Part shown: in pieces, positions 31,213 to 41,706 of the stretch
How positions within the stretch are numbered: position 1 is the stretch's first letter
Layout of the letters: each line of letters opens with the position of its first letter
Assembly (NCBI GenBank): GCA_024704765.1
Contig: JAKMXF010000111.1
Span: forward strand, 1,256,619 to 1,320,618
DNA from: Oopsacas minuta
Lineage: Eukaryota; Porifera; Hexactinellida; Lyssacinosida; Leucopsacidae
DNA: 64,000 nt
Direction: 5' to 3'
Made by a program: the position numbers and the translations under genes
The notes under the pieces: generated by a model
What the model was told of the DNA's origin: nothing
Databases searched by the model: none
Seen by the model: only the letters and a program-made list of their open reading frames with translations

Positions 31213-32552
31213 TTCAGAGATATGGTAATTTGTTTGTAGATAAGTTATGTTAGATTAGATTTAATGTTCTATTTATCCACCTAGAATCTACGTGGTTTAT
31301 AAACCGGATTTTAATAAGAAGTAGTTTAAATCATTCAAATTCACAAAATATTACAAGAACTGTGTCTACACGTAATGTCAGCACAAATAAGGACAACACA
31401 ATTTGTGTAGGAGTCACATCAGATCATGATATCTCTATGTTCGAATATAAGCTCTATAATTACGTGAGATTACAATTAATACTCTAATAAAATGATCCTA
31501 CAATTCAACCTGATTCTAGAGATAACCAAACCAATAAAAAATTCACTACAAATACTTTGAATTCCCTAATAAGGATTGACCACAGTAAATCAGTTTGCTT
31601 TGTTAAGAAAGCTTAGCTAATATTCTGAATACTCGGTACACATTTAGACATATTCAACTAAGTATAATTAATTTCTAACTATTCTCTGAAAGTTTACGAA
31701 TCATTTGTAATTTATTTCTCTGAACATAAATATGTGTGAATGTTTTGCTTGGATTTTTCAAAGGGAATATTCATGAGTTCCGCTCAATGCAACTAGAATA
31801 TTCAATTTCTTCAGGCTAGCTACAAGTTTGGAAATTAACTACACATATAACAGACACCTCATGATAATCTCAGCTGGCATAGCCTTGCCGGAAATATTAT
31901 GAACTGATCCTGGCGAGTAGTTAAATTTAAGATTGCGTATACAGTTCAATACATGAGATGATGTGCGTAGAACAATACAATATATATAGTAGATAAGGAA
32001 GTGGTATGTTACTTATTGTACGAAGTAAACCTATGAAAAGTGTCTATGTAGACTAAATTTTACCTGAATATCTTCAAAATGACAAGAATGACCTGGGTTG
32101 ATTAATTTATGTGCAAACAAATCAATTCATAAATCTCGTCATGAATATTTAGAATTATTCAATAATAGGTTTGATAATATAATCGAATAAACTACTATCT
32201 CATATATTTGCTTTTACAAAGAGCACAGTTATCAAGACAAAGGCCAGCATCTAATCATTTTAGCAGCCTTGGAGGGTAGAACTAACGAGTGTGTAAGAGA
32301 TGCTAAACTGATAAAGAAAATATTAAATATTCAGATTGCTTAATATTGTAAAAAGAATTAAAATTGCGCGAGAAATATTTACTAATTGTATATAGCTGTG
32401 GCCTGTATATTAGCAGAGATTAGTTTGTATTTTTAGGGTACTTAGAAATTGTCGATATACGTATTAAGAAGTAATATGAGAATGCGGACAACTTGCATAG
32501 CCGAATAGGTATACTAACTCATATGAAAAGAGTTAAGTTTGAAGAAATATAG
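31213..32552. other. Divergent spacer, no gene recognised
   Basis: 1.3 kb between the start codons of the minus-strand gene at 31212 and the plus-strand gene at 32553. AT-rich with no coding sequence, and presumably includes both promoters. Confidence 0.4.
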
Positions 32553-33689
32553 ATGAGACTAATATTCAGCTTTATTTTCACAGCATTTTGGAAACAAATA
32601 GTAGCACCAGAAGTGAGAGAAGTATGTCAATCACTAGGTGCAGTGAGAGAGTTCACAAACTCAGCGTATCCCCAACTCTGCAATGACGTTGGTGGGATGC
32701 TTGAATGGAATTATTTTTGTAACAATATCATTATGAATGATGGTAACGTAATTTGCAGAGCACTAGGTTATCCAGGCTACGAATCAGTCGAAGAAATTCA
32801 TTTGGACATATTTAATCCAATAACAAAGATAGCTAATCTGAACTGTGCTGGAAATGAGACAAGATTGACCGATTGTCCATATTCTGAAACAACTAATAGC
32901 TGTATGGTAGCAAAAGGGTTGATATGCACCAGATGTAGTGTCAATTCAATGTGTTCAGGTCCAATAGGGCAGTGTACAATGAACGGGAAATGTAAATGTT
33001 CAGAGGGCTGTATAAGCGGGTACTGCTATCTGGGGAGGTGTATATGTTCAGATGGGTTTGCTGGTACTACATGTAATGAGTGCGATCCTCAATGTGATAA
33101 TGGAGGTATATGCTCTGCTAGCGGGATGTGTGAGTGTATGTCACTTTATTCAGGTGACAGATGTGAATTCAATAACAGCATAATAACACCGACTAATAGT
33201 ACTATATCTATTGTTGATAGTCTAACCTTGATTATCATTGCTGCAGCTGTTCCTTCACTTATATTCAGCTGTACATTGATAATAATCTGCTTCGGAATAC
33301 TAGCCTTCCTAATGTTCTTTGTGTCTCAAATAAAACCGTCCTTGGGTAGGAAGAAAGTTGAGAATACTAAAATGACTGAAATGACTGTGCAAAACACTAA
33401 CAAACAATTTTCCAACAGAAAACCTCACGAGTATGAGCTAGAATTCGAAAATTCGCACGATTATTACTACATTAGAAATAGTCAAGTTGGACAGAATTCA
33501 TCTAATCCATTCTTGACGACCCAAGTAAGAGATGATAATTATGAGATAATAGAGTCAAGAAACATGTCTAATCAAGCTAAAAAACAAGAAGACCCGCCGC
33601 AGGATTTCTCAACTAATTCTACTTCAAACCTGGTGGATAAAGATCCGAAGTCAGATTATGTAATTGATGATATTAATGATTATTCTTAA
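32553..33689 (+). CDS. Kinase-less SRCR/EGF receptor (paralogue A of an inverted pair)
   Basis: Single-exon type I membrane protein, 378 aa. Signal peptide about 1-19; SRCR about 25-127 (VCQSLGAVREF, YPQLCNDVGG, CRALGYPGY, LTDCPYSE); EGF-type modules about 128-210 (CISGYCYLGRCICSDGFAG, CDNGGICSASGMCEC); membrane span about 223-257 (LTLIIIAAAVPSLIFSCTLI). The tail of about 115 aa has tyrosines (HEYELEF, HDYYYIR, NYEIIE, DYVIDD, NDYS) and no kinase. It is closely related to the gene at 34293-35423, which lies tail-to-tail with it. Confidence 0.92.
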   Translation: MRLIFSFIFTAFWKQIVAPEVREVCQSLGAVREFTNSAYPQLCNDVGGMLEWNYFCNNIIMNDGNVICRALGYPGYESVEEIHLDIFNPITKIANLNCAGNETRLTDCPYSETTNSCMVAKGLICTRCSVNSMCSGPIGQCTMNGKCKCSEGCISGYCYLGRCICSDGFAGTTCNECDPQCDNGGICSASGMCECMSLYSGDRCEFNNSIITPTNSTISIVDSLTLIIIAAAVPSLIFSCTLIIICFGILAFLMFFVSQIKPSLGRKKVENTKMTEMTVQNTNKQFSNRKPHEYELEFENSHDYYYIRNSQVGQNSSNPFLTTQVRDDNYEIIESRNMSNQAKKQEDPPQDFSTNSTSNLVDKDPKSDYVIDDINDYS

Positions 33690-34292
33690 GTTTCCTGATA
33701 TTTTTGAATAATATGACACTGAAATATAAATTTATAATTTAGTTCATTCGTGATTTAAAGGAGCACTATAATTAATTTACAGTAAGGGTCACAAATTATG
33801 AACATTCTTTTCTCTAATTATAAACCAAATCAGTGGCCCCAATAACTCATTCCCATAGGATTTGTATTAAAAGTAGTGGGCATCGCTTGCTTGCGCTACA
33901 CGAATCAGCTTTCTTATGTCCCCAATAGTGAACAAATATTCACAATATGTTGTTTACAATATTCATATTCGGAATCAGCATACTCGATTACCCCAGTATA
34001 ATGTTTATTTGTTGTTGTTGTTATGTTGTGTAATATTTGGTTCTGGACTTTATGAACTGAACCTATATAGTTCTATACGGGGGCGTGACAAACATACAGA
34101 CACACACAAAATACTGTTCAATTAATCACAATGTAAGATTCGAGAATTTACGGATACCCTCAAGGGCGGGCCTGGAGTACGACCTTCTCTCCCTCTCATT
34201 TATGAAATTAATTTGACCAGGATAATGAAACTTATAACTTTCAAGAATATCTGAAACTATGGATATGTAAACATTCTAACAAATATATCGTA
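33690..34292. repeat. Convergent spacer carrying a dispersed repeat
   Basis: A copy of a dispersed repeat occupies about 33905-34100. The segment 'attcggaatcagcatactcg' through 'ttctggactttatgaactga' to 'acagacacacac' recurs inverted at about 40690-40910. The 69-codon frame at 33916-34125 is inside this repeat and is not considered a gene. Confidence 0.7.
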
Positions 34293-35423
34293 TTAATTAT
34301 CGTTCATATTATCGATTACATAAAATGACCTCTGGACTACATCTGAGGTAGAATTAGTTGGGAAATCAGGTAACAGGTCATCTTTAGCTCTATCTGATTC
34401 ATTAAACGTGTTTCTTGGCTGTATTGACTTAGAATTGCCATTATAAACTGGAATAGTTACTAATGGATTCGATGAGTTCTGTTCAACTAGTGTATCTTGA
34501 ATGCAGCAATAATTATGAGAAATATCGAATTCAAGCTCATACTGTGGAGAGTTTATATAAGAAGATTTCTCAGAGCTGTGCTCTGTTATTACAGTCATTT
34601 TAGCATTTTCATCAACTGTTTTCCGACCGAATTTAGGTTTCATTAGACACACCATAATTGCTAAGCAAGCTAATATTCCGAAGCAGATTATTATCAAGGT
34701 ACAGCTCAATATTAGCGATGGGACAGCTGCAGCAATGATTATCAAGGTTAGACTAGAATCAGTAGGTACTACTTCAGGGAAGAAACTAGTATTAGTCGAA
34801 GGGAATTTTACTGTTGTATTATTAAATTCACATCTTTCACCTGAATAAGATGGCATACACTGACACGTCCCGTTAGCAGTACACACACCTTCATTCTCAC
34901 ATTGAGGGTCGCATCCACTACATGTAGGACCACCAAACCCATCTGAACATAAACACTTCCCCAGAAAGCAGTACCCTCCGTTTTCACAGTCATTGAGACA
35001 TACACATTTCCCATTCATTGAACACTGTCCTCCTAGACACATAGAATTATTCGTACAACTGATACATGATAGTACTGTTACAGAACATGTCAATAATTCA
35101 GAATAAGAACATTGATTCAAAGTAGTTTCATCTCCCATACAGACTAGGTTGTCTATAGCTAGAGCTGTAACGGTCATAGAGGTGGGCGTGGCGGAATCTT
35201 GCATTGGAAAGCCAAGTACCTTGCAAAATACCTTGGCCTCCTTCTTACCGAAATCACCGCAAAAAGAATTCCATATTTGGGTTCCACTTGCATTACTACA
35301 GAGTTGAGGATACATGTCATTGTATAATCTCACTGAACCTAGTGATTGGCATATTTGTGGAGCAGTTTGAGCTTCTATTTGATACCATAATGTAGACAAC
35401 AGCAGATAGAGAATTAATCTCAT
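34293..35423 (-). CDS. Kinase-less SRCR/EGF receptor (paralogue B of an inverted pair)
   Basis: Single-exon type I membrane protein, 376 aa. Signal peptide about 1-18 (MRLILYLLLSTLWYQIEA); SRCR about 22-125 (ICQSLGSVRLY, CKVLGFPMQ, LNQCSYSE); EGF-type modules about 126-205 (CENGGYCFLGKCLCSDGFGG, CENEGVCTANGTCQC); membrane span about 225-260 (LTLIIIAAAVPSLILSCTLI) nearly identical to that of 32553-33689. The tail carries PQYELEF, HNYCCIQ and SFYVIDN tyrosine contexts that align with its sister. No kinase. The pair arose by inverted duplication; ectodomains have diverged more than the membrane span, as expected if the extracellular side is under diversifying selection (inference). Confidence 0.92.
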   Translation of the reverse strand: MRLILYLLLSTLWYQIEAQTAPQICQSLGSVRLYNDMYPQLCSNASGTQIWNSFCGDFGKKEAKVFCKVLGFPMQDSATPTSMTVTALAIDNLVCMGDETTLNQCSYSELLTCSVTVLSCISCTNNSMCLGGQCSMNGKCVCLNDCENGGYCFLGKCLCSDGFGGPTCSGCDPQCENEGVCTANGTCQCMPSYSGERCEFNNTTVKFPSTNTSFFPEVVPTDSSLTLIIIAAAVPSLILSCTLIIICFGILACLAIMVCLMKPKFGRKTVDENAKMTVITEHSSEKSSYINSPQYELEFDISHNYCCIQDTLVEQNSSNPLVTIPVYNGNSKSIQPRNTFNESDRAKDDLLPDFPTNSTSDVVQRSFYVIDNMNDN

Positions 35424-36465
35424 TTCTACGCTGATAATATTGCGTATTTATTATTTTCTTTAGTTATCTACCAATTAGATATTAACTCCTTCAGAGTTTT
35501 CTTACTTTAAAGAATTATAAGAAATGAATAGTACCTACTTTGTAAATACTGCAATAAATGATATCTCAACTGGTAAAACTACTAGTGTATCATCTTACTA
35601 CCTAGATAAACCTTACCTGAGCATGGTATTCGCAATGGTTTAAGAATTGGGGCCACCACGAGTCCAGGGGTTATTTACAGACCTTAAACTCAAACCCATT
35701 TAGGAAAAATCAATTCTTTGGATTGGCCTTTACAAAAAATGTCCAGCCGACAGACTGTAGTGCAGCTCAGGGTTATGTATTTTGTTCTTTTCAGGGGCAC
35801 GTCTCCCCTGACCCCCCACGTGTGTGTGTATGCGTGTAGATGTTGCAATGCACCAGACCCCGACTGATTTTGGGCTCCTGGATCTAATAAATAGTTCAGG
35901 AGATTCAATATTATTAGTCCCCAACTGTACTTCATGTTCTATTCTCAAATCCTATGGATAAAATTCTAAATAAAAATCCTGCAATTGTACCCTGTCTAAC
36001 TTTTGGAACAAAATCTCTAGCATCAATTTGAAATATGTGCGAAAAAGTGTGAAAATATGATAAATCATGTAGATATCTAGCTTGCTTTTGTATTTGACAC
36101 ATAGAAAGGTGTTTTCACATATGATTAATATCACCAAAAAAGGTGTGAAATATTCACTTTAGAAAAATTCATACCCAAGTTGCAAATCTCCGACCAAAAA
36201 TGTACATGCGTACCAATTTTCATGTGAATCGGACTGCTATCGTAAGGCAGATTTCGAACGGCAGAAATTTCACAAATTGTTCCTCAAATAATGGATTAAT
36301 TATAGCATAAATGAAGGGAGGGGGTTTATTGAAACCCTAAAATATTATAACAATCAACAACTAGTGCAATTTTAATACGATAGAAAACTATAAATGTATA
36401 ATCGTACACAGTTGGTGATGGATTCCAGTAGAAATATTACTACAAATAATATCATTCATCAACAC
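35424..36465. other. Spacer, possible old transposon fragment
   Basis: No gene. The part at about 35640-35890 is less AT-rich than its surroundings and contains overlapping short frames (35690-35935, 35730-35948) with no recognised domain. It may be a decayed mobile element, but I found no terminal repeats. Confidence 0.35.
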
Positions 36466-38016
36466 TTAAGACTCATCATATTCAACCACGGATTGGTTTT
36501 CGTAAGCATTCTCCTTCCAATCACTGTCCTGTTTTTTAAGTAACAAATTAGGAGATGAAGCTTCCATTAAAATAGGAAGATTTCGTATAGCAGGTTCTTC
36601 ATGATTTGATGCATTGACGATTTGATTTTCATAATTAGTTGTGGAGTCAAATCCTTCCCGATTTAAACTTGTTTTGGCTTCAAGCACAGAGTCTTCAACC
36701 TCATAATGAGAAGTCTTCTTTTCTGAGGGTTCATCTATGCTATTACTGTTTGGCATAGGTGGCCTGCTATCCATTTCTACATAAAAGGATTCATCCCGTG
36801 CAGGAGGTAGGGCAGGTGGCATCCCATGATCCATCATACGCCTTTCGTCAACGACTGTATAAATAGTTGATGTTCTTTCTAAGAAGTCCGGCATCTGTAA
36901 ATCAAGTTTTTCCGGTTTGACATTTTTATGCCACTTATTTTTCATCATAAAACATACCATAATACACAGGCACAAGCATAAAAACGATACCAATAATATG
37001 AAACCAAACAACACGCCAAATACGACAATGCCTAACAAGATAGGATCCGAGAAAATAGATGAAGTTCCAGTAACAGGAGATTCTGTTGTATTATTGATAA
37101 ACGTTGTAGTAGGAATGCAAATATTGTCTACTATTTGCCCAGCACAACAGGAAAATACGCCATCATTCAAATTAACAAGGCATCGACTGCTAGATGGACA
37201 AGGTGGAGAACATGTCATAAGAATTTCACAATATTCACCAGTGTAAGGAAACTGACATTCACAAATACCATTGTCTTGACAATTACCAGAGTTTTGGCAA
37301 GGTGAAGAACATGTCATAAGAGTTTCGCAATATTCACCAGTGTAAGGAAACTGACATTCACAAATGCCATTGTCTTGACAATTACCAGAGTTTTGGCAAG
37401 GAGGAGAGCATATCCTATCCTCACAGTCATCTCCTGCATACCCATGAAAGCAGACACACCCTCCTACGTAACACACCCCATTCTCACACTGTTTGCAGCT
37501 ACAAGTACCGTCAACATTACATATAGAGTCATCGTCACCTAAACAATCTGTATATGAAGTGCATGATTCACAAGTTAGTCCACTAACGTAATGACATAAA
37601 CCAGTCATTACATAACCGCCACACTCGGAAATGTTTGTAGGACTTGGATTTCCCAAACAAGCAAAGTTTGTATATTTAGGGGTTCCAATATCGCCTACGT
37701 ATACAGGCATTATCATTGCGTCATCATTGATGTAGCCACTTAAATAACAGAAATTCTCGCTGTTACCACCAGATGGTGCCCAGTTCCCGTTATAACACAT
37801 GGACATGAAATAGAGGCCAGCGTCAAAAAAACTAATCGAAATATTAGAGGCGTTGAAGTAAGCACATATTTGAGGGAATGATCTGTTAGAATCGTCGAAA
37901 TATATTCTAGTGTCACCTGAAATCTGACAAGGTTCTACGGGAGGACCTTCGATTCCATCCACAGGACAAAAGACCGCACAAAACAGGATTATAGAGGAAT
38001 AAATGAAAATTCTCAT
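36466..38016 (-). CDS. Kinase-less SRCR/EGF receptor with duplicated EGF unit
   Basis: Single-exon type I membrane protein, 516 aa. Signal peptide about 1-22 (MRIFIYSSIILFCAVFC); SRCR-like about 30-152; EGF-type modules about 153-300, of which two (CSPPCQNSGNCQDNGICEC and CSSPCQNSGNCQDNGICEC) are near-identical 33-aa (99-bp) tandem copies, followed by a degenerate third. Membrane span about 322-355 (ILLGIVVFGVLFGFILLVSF). The long tail has tyrosines in TIYTVVD, SFYVEMD, SHYEVED, TNYENQ, NAYENQ and VEYDES contexts and a proline patch (MPPALPPA). No kinase domain. It would suit an adaptor-recruiting partner for the adjacent kinases. Confidence 0.92.
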   Translation of the reverse strand: MRIFIYSSIILFCAVFCPVDGIEGPPVEPCQISGDTRIYFDDSNRSFPQICAYFNASNISISFFDAGLYFMSMCYNGNWAPSGGNSENFCYLSGYINDDAMIMPVYVGDIGTPKYTNFACLGNPSPTNISECGGYVMTGLCHYVSGLTCESCTSYTDCLGDDDSICNVDGTCSCKQCENGVCYVGGCVCFHGYAGDDCEDRICSPPCQNSGNCQDNGICECQFPYTGEYCETLMTCSSPCQNSGNCQDNGICECQFPYTGEYCEILMTCSPPCPSSSRCLVNLNDGVFSCCAGQIVDNICIPTTTFINNTTESPVTGTSSIFSDPILLGIVVFGVLFGFILLVSFLCLCLCIMVCFMMKNKWHKNVKPEKLDLQMPDFLERTSTIYTVVDERRMMDHGMPPALPPARDESFYVEMDSRPPMPNSNSIDEPSEKKTSHYEVEDSVLEAKTSLNREGFDSTTNYENQIVNASNHEEPAIRNLPILMEASSPNLLLKKQDSDWKENAYENQSVVEYDES

Positions 38017-39180
38017 TTTGGATAAATTATTGTTCTTGGAGGTTTAGTAAATGTATATACTGAGGAGTTAAAGGCATATTGCTACCTGATGACCAATACT
38101 ATCCCAGCAACTTACTAGGTTACATGTTGCAAAGTACAAATTAATGCAAAAGTATGTCAAATCATTATTGTAACTCGAATAAAGTACTCCTATAATGTTT
38201 GTAATGTAAAGTGCTATTATTAGATGCAACATAGGGTGTAATAGGCGTGACGAGAGGTTAGAGAAGGACATTAATAAAGATATCTTCTACCTAGCAAAAT
38301 CAGAGATGAAAGAAAAACGATACTACAATAATTACATACTCGGATATTAATAATCATTTGTATTATACATATCTTAATGCAAGAATTCCATCTACACTCT
38401 GCTCCATTAAGATCAAACCAAATCATTTCTTAGGTAATCATCAAGTATTATTTATTAATTTTCTGTGTAAAGAGTGTACCCTTTAAAAAGTGAAATAACA
38501 CAATTGGATATGAGATGGAGAATATTTAACTGTGTATCAACAATAAATACACACTCTGGCTCTGGTCAAACATCAGGGCCGGTGCCACCGTGGGTGTCCT
38601 GGGTGTCCAGACACCTACTGCCACGAAAGACCTTTGCATTATCCTCTATGGTAGATGCTGTTTAGACACCCAAAAGCTTCAATAGGCGGCGCCGGCCCTA
38701 AATATCATAAATCTCCCGAAAAATACTAGCACATAGTAGTGAATCGGTCTGAAGATCCGAAGATGAGATATTCGTGAAAATGTCCCGATAATACTCGTAT
38801 ACTCTAACCAGAGTAGACTGAATTATATAATTACACAATTAAAATAGATAATCTTAACCATAAGCTGCCATAACTAATGTATAACTACGAGTAATATTAT
38901 GCTGCAAATGTCTACACACTACCATTATTCGAATTAACTAAATAGAAAAGGAAATTTATTTTTGAATAATTGTATATGATAGATATCATCACATAATATT
39001 CAGAGTAATATTAAGAAGAAAATTACAAATGAGATAAAAATAAAATTATCTCCAACTACCCACAAGGAAATATCCTAAAGTTATTGAACTTTGTGGGTTA
39101 ATATGGCTCGTACCACTCACAGTTTGTTATAGCGATTATAAAAGTGTGAAATCGAGTAGAATAATAAACAAACTGTACTA
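38017..39180. other. Divergent spacer with one MITE
   Basis: Start codons of the minus-strand gene (38016) and the plus-strand gene (39181) face away from each other. Apart from the MITE at 38574-38700 I see only AT-rich DNA. The frames at 38068-38271 and 38474-38665 have no support. Confidence 0.4.
38574..38700. mobile_element. Small GC-rich MITE with TIR 'cagggccgg'
   Basis: The left end 'cagggccggtgcc' and right end 'ggcgccggcccta' are near-perfect inverted repeats enclosing about 100 bp with no coding sequence. The GC content stands out from the AT-rich surroundings. No clear target duplication was found. Confidence 0.6.
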
Positions 39181-40446
39181 ATGAATATATTATTCTATTA
39201 TCTGGTGATCTTATTATTAACTTATAACATACATGTTATAGTAGAGACGCGTAGTCTAACGGGAAACTACACTAGAGAACGATTAGTAACAGATGAAACA
39301 GGCTCGCGTTGTGTGAATGAATATCGCTACGAAAGTGATAATAATGTATCTTGGTTGAGGATATGTGCAGATGAAATGAGTGAGCATACTGTAAGCCTTT
39401 TGTGTAGAAATCTTCTGGATCTTAGTACAAACTCAATAGAGATAAATGATTCTGAATCTCCAAAGAATCGAAATGAAAAAGTGCGCATAGATTGTGATGG
39501 AGATGAAACCAGATTAGAAGAGTGTAATGTTGAAATAGTCAATTCCTGTAAAACAATCCTGCATGACAAAGTATGTGTTAACTGTAGCCAAAACTCCCAG
39601 TGTAATGGATCAGCTGTGTGTGGAAGCGGTGGAGTGTGTGTTTGTGAATTTCCTAATTTCGGTGCAGATTGTGAGTTGAGGAACTGCTCCCCTCCCTGTA
39701 ATATTAACCAGACTTGTAATAATCAAACTGGAATATGTCAGTGTAAAGTTCCATTCTATGGAAATAACTGCGAATTGAGAGGATCAGTTTGTCCAGCTCA
39801 ATGCTTGAATGGAGGTTCATGTAACTTTGCTGATGGTACTTGTCTATGTGCTAATAGTTACCATGGAGATGTATGTGAGTTACGAGTATGTATTCCAGCC
39901 TGTAAGAATGGAGGTGTGTGCATATCCCCTAATCACTGTAAATGTGTTAACGGTACGTATGGAGTGTTATGTGAAGAGGTGGACTCAGATATATTTCGTC
40001 ATGGATTAACGGTTGGTGTCTCACTTGCTGTTATAGTTTTTTTCATTTTAGTTATCATATGCATGATAATTTTGCTATGTATACAACTCAAAAAGCTAAT
40101 GAAGTATAAATTGGATGGAATCTCTATTCGCAAGAAGAAAATACAAAAAGAATTGAAAAGAGAAGTTCAAATGGAAGATTACGTAAATATTCCCAAAGAA
40201 ATACATAGGCAACAAGCACATCTTACACAAATACAAGCTGTCATACCGAATCTGAACCGAAACAGATTATCAGAAGTATACTACGCTATTCCGCAACAGC
40301 TAAGAAATACGGAATACAGAGAAGAGGGTTACTCTACTATGCGGTTACACTACGATAACGTAATCGCTGCAGAATCATGCCAGGATATAGAAAGCGGACA
40401 GCAAGAGCAGAGAACAGAAACTCCAGAATATATTGAGCTGCAATAG
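39181..40446 (+). CDS. Kinase-less receptor, SRCR-like + EGF block shared with an RTK
   Basis: Single-exon type I membrane protein, 421 aa. Signal peptide about 1-22; divergent SRCR-like region about 24-136 (CVNEYRYESDNNVSWLRIC, CDGDETRLEECNVE); EGF modules about 139-266; membrane span about 277-305 (VGVSLAVIVFFILVIICMII). The tail has tyrosines in DYVNIP, VYYAIP, GYSTM, HYDNV and EYIEL contexts and no kinase. The 382-bp EGF block 39597-39978 is identical in my reading to 25279-25660 of the RTK 13.9 kb upstream on the same strand. Sequence on either side of the block differs, so only this module was copied. It may compete for, or share, the RTK ligand (inference). Confidence 0.93.
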   Translation: MNILFYYLVILLLTYNIHVIVETRSLTGNYTRERLVTDETGSRCVNEYRYESDNNVSWLRICADEMSEHTVSLLCRNLLDLSTNSIEINDSESPKNRNEKVRIDCDGDETRLEECNVEIVNSCKTILHDKVCVNCSQNSQCNGSAVCGSGGVCVCEFPNFGADCELRNCSPPCNINQTCNNQTGICQCKVPFYGNNCELRGSVCPAQCLNGGSCNFADGTCLCANSYHGDVCELRVCIPACKNGGVCISPNHCKCVNGTYGVLCEEVDSDIFRHGLTVGVSLAVIVFFILVIICMIILLCIQLKKLMKYKLDGISIRKKKIQKELKREVQMEDYVNIPKEIHRQQAHLTQIQAVIPNLNRNRLSEVYYAIPQQLRNTEYREEGYSTMRLHYDNVIAAESCQDIESGQQEQRTETPEYIELQ

Positions 40447-40537
40447 ATATTCTGTCACATAGAGTGAGTAGATTAGTTTAGTTTAAGAAAGTTTAGGTTG
40501 ATACAAGATTTTCTATGTTCTAATTAAAATATTAATA

Positions 40538-40680
40538 CAGTCTACATCTGGTAACTAGAATGCCCGTTAACTCGAACGAATATTCAGTTCACTTCGTTGT
40601 ACTTTTAGTACTTATCGCATCCGTTAACTCGAACATTCGATTTTTCCAACAGATTTTCAGGAATCGAATTACTGAATGTG
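40538..40680. mobile_element. MITE related to 45369-45482
   Basis: The interior 'acttcgttgtactttta' and 'cgttaactcgaacattcg' recurs with few changes at 45369-45482. The ends are approximate: the left end 'cagtctac' follows a TA, and the right end is near 'attactgaatgtg'. Non-coding. Confidence 0.55.
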
Positions 40681-40689
40681 AACTATATA

Positions 40690-40910
40690 GTATATTAATT
40701 AAATCTCCATTTGTGTCTGTGTGTCTGTGTGTCTGTCACGCTCCCATATAGAGAACATATAGGTTCAGTTCATAAAATCCAGAACTAAATACTACACAAC
40801 ATAACAACAACAAAACAACATTGTACTGGGGTAATCGAGTATACTGATTCCGAATATAATATCGTAAACAACATTTCCTAAATATTAGTTCACTTTTGGA
40901 GACATAAAGA
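40690..40910 (-). repeat. Inverted copy of the dispersed repeat at 33905-34100
   Basis: The reverse complement contains 'attcggaatcagtatactcg', 'attaccccagtacaatg', 'ttctggattttatgaactga' and a 'cagacacacagacac' end, matching the other copy in order. Non-coding dispersed repeat. Confidence 0.7.
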
Positions 40911-41158
40911 AAGCAGATTTAAAGTTTATGGCAGTATCATGTTTGCTACGGTTAAGATGAGACCAGGGGGGGGGTCGACAAAGTGCGGCCCCTCATAGCA
41001 AGTTTGGGCAGCGCGGGCAAGCTTCAGATACTCACATAAACTAGCTATCTTCGCTGTAATAACTAATTCCATAACCTTATTTGCCACCCGAATCTTCTTG
41101 TTTAAGTACTTTTGTATATTTAACATAGCCTTATTTAAAATTTCAATTATTTCTTTAC

Positions 41159-41160
<2 letters not shown>

Positions 41161-41216
<56 letters not shown>

Positions 41217-41224
41217 GTAGTAGA
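41161..41224. repeat. (TAA)n microsatellite
   Basis: About 18 uninterrupted TAA units followed by TAG units. A second, imperfect (TAA/CAA)n tract lies at 41662-41735. Confidence 0.95.
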
Positions 41225-41377
41225 CAACAAATCTTTACGATTCAAGAACCTTTCTACGAAACTATTAGTCAACCACCTAACGAAGAACCCGATGATACTC
41301 CAGATGTCACAATCAATACCACAATTACAACAGATTTAGAATATACTAGTTCAGAAAATTCAAATGATCATCTCTAA
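41225..41377 (+). pseudogene. Possible remnant of a receptor cytoplasmic tail
   Basis: Directly after the microsatellite, a frame reads QQIFTIQEPFYETISQPPNE and ends in LEYTSSENSNDHL with a TAA at 41375-41377. The composition (tyrosines in FYETI and EYTSS contexts, Pro/Asp/Thr-rich, ending in a stop) resembles the C-terminal tails of the cluster receptors. There is no start codon, and upstream the frame runs through poly-Asn codons of the microsatellite to a stop at 41126-41128. It could be the end of a receptor broken by microsatellite growth, or chance. Confidence 0.3.
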
Positions 41378-41658
41378 ACCAAACATGATTACATAGCCTG
41401 TCAGCAATCAACACTTTCAGAAACCACCATTGCTCAAATCCACTTTATATAGTAACTCCCATAAATAATATTAGTAAGCTCATATACGCTTTATCATCTT
41501 TCGTTACTCAGAAATCTAGAATGTTCCTTCAAACCTTAGAATAGCAGCAATCAGTTATATTTAGTACTATAGTTGTGTTTGTACTGATGAGCTGGATAAA
41601 TAGCCAGCGAAACAAATTATGTTATTGTCTACTACTATTAAATCTACATATACTCTTT

Positions 41659-41706
<48 letters not shown>

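Noticed and set aside
35690-35948. Overlapping frames of 72 and 81 codons
   Set aside because: Two different frames of the same less AT-rich patch, neither with a recognised domain. Probably a transposon fragment.
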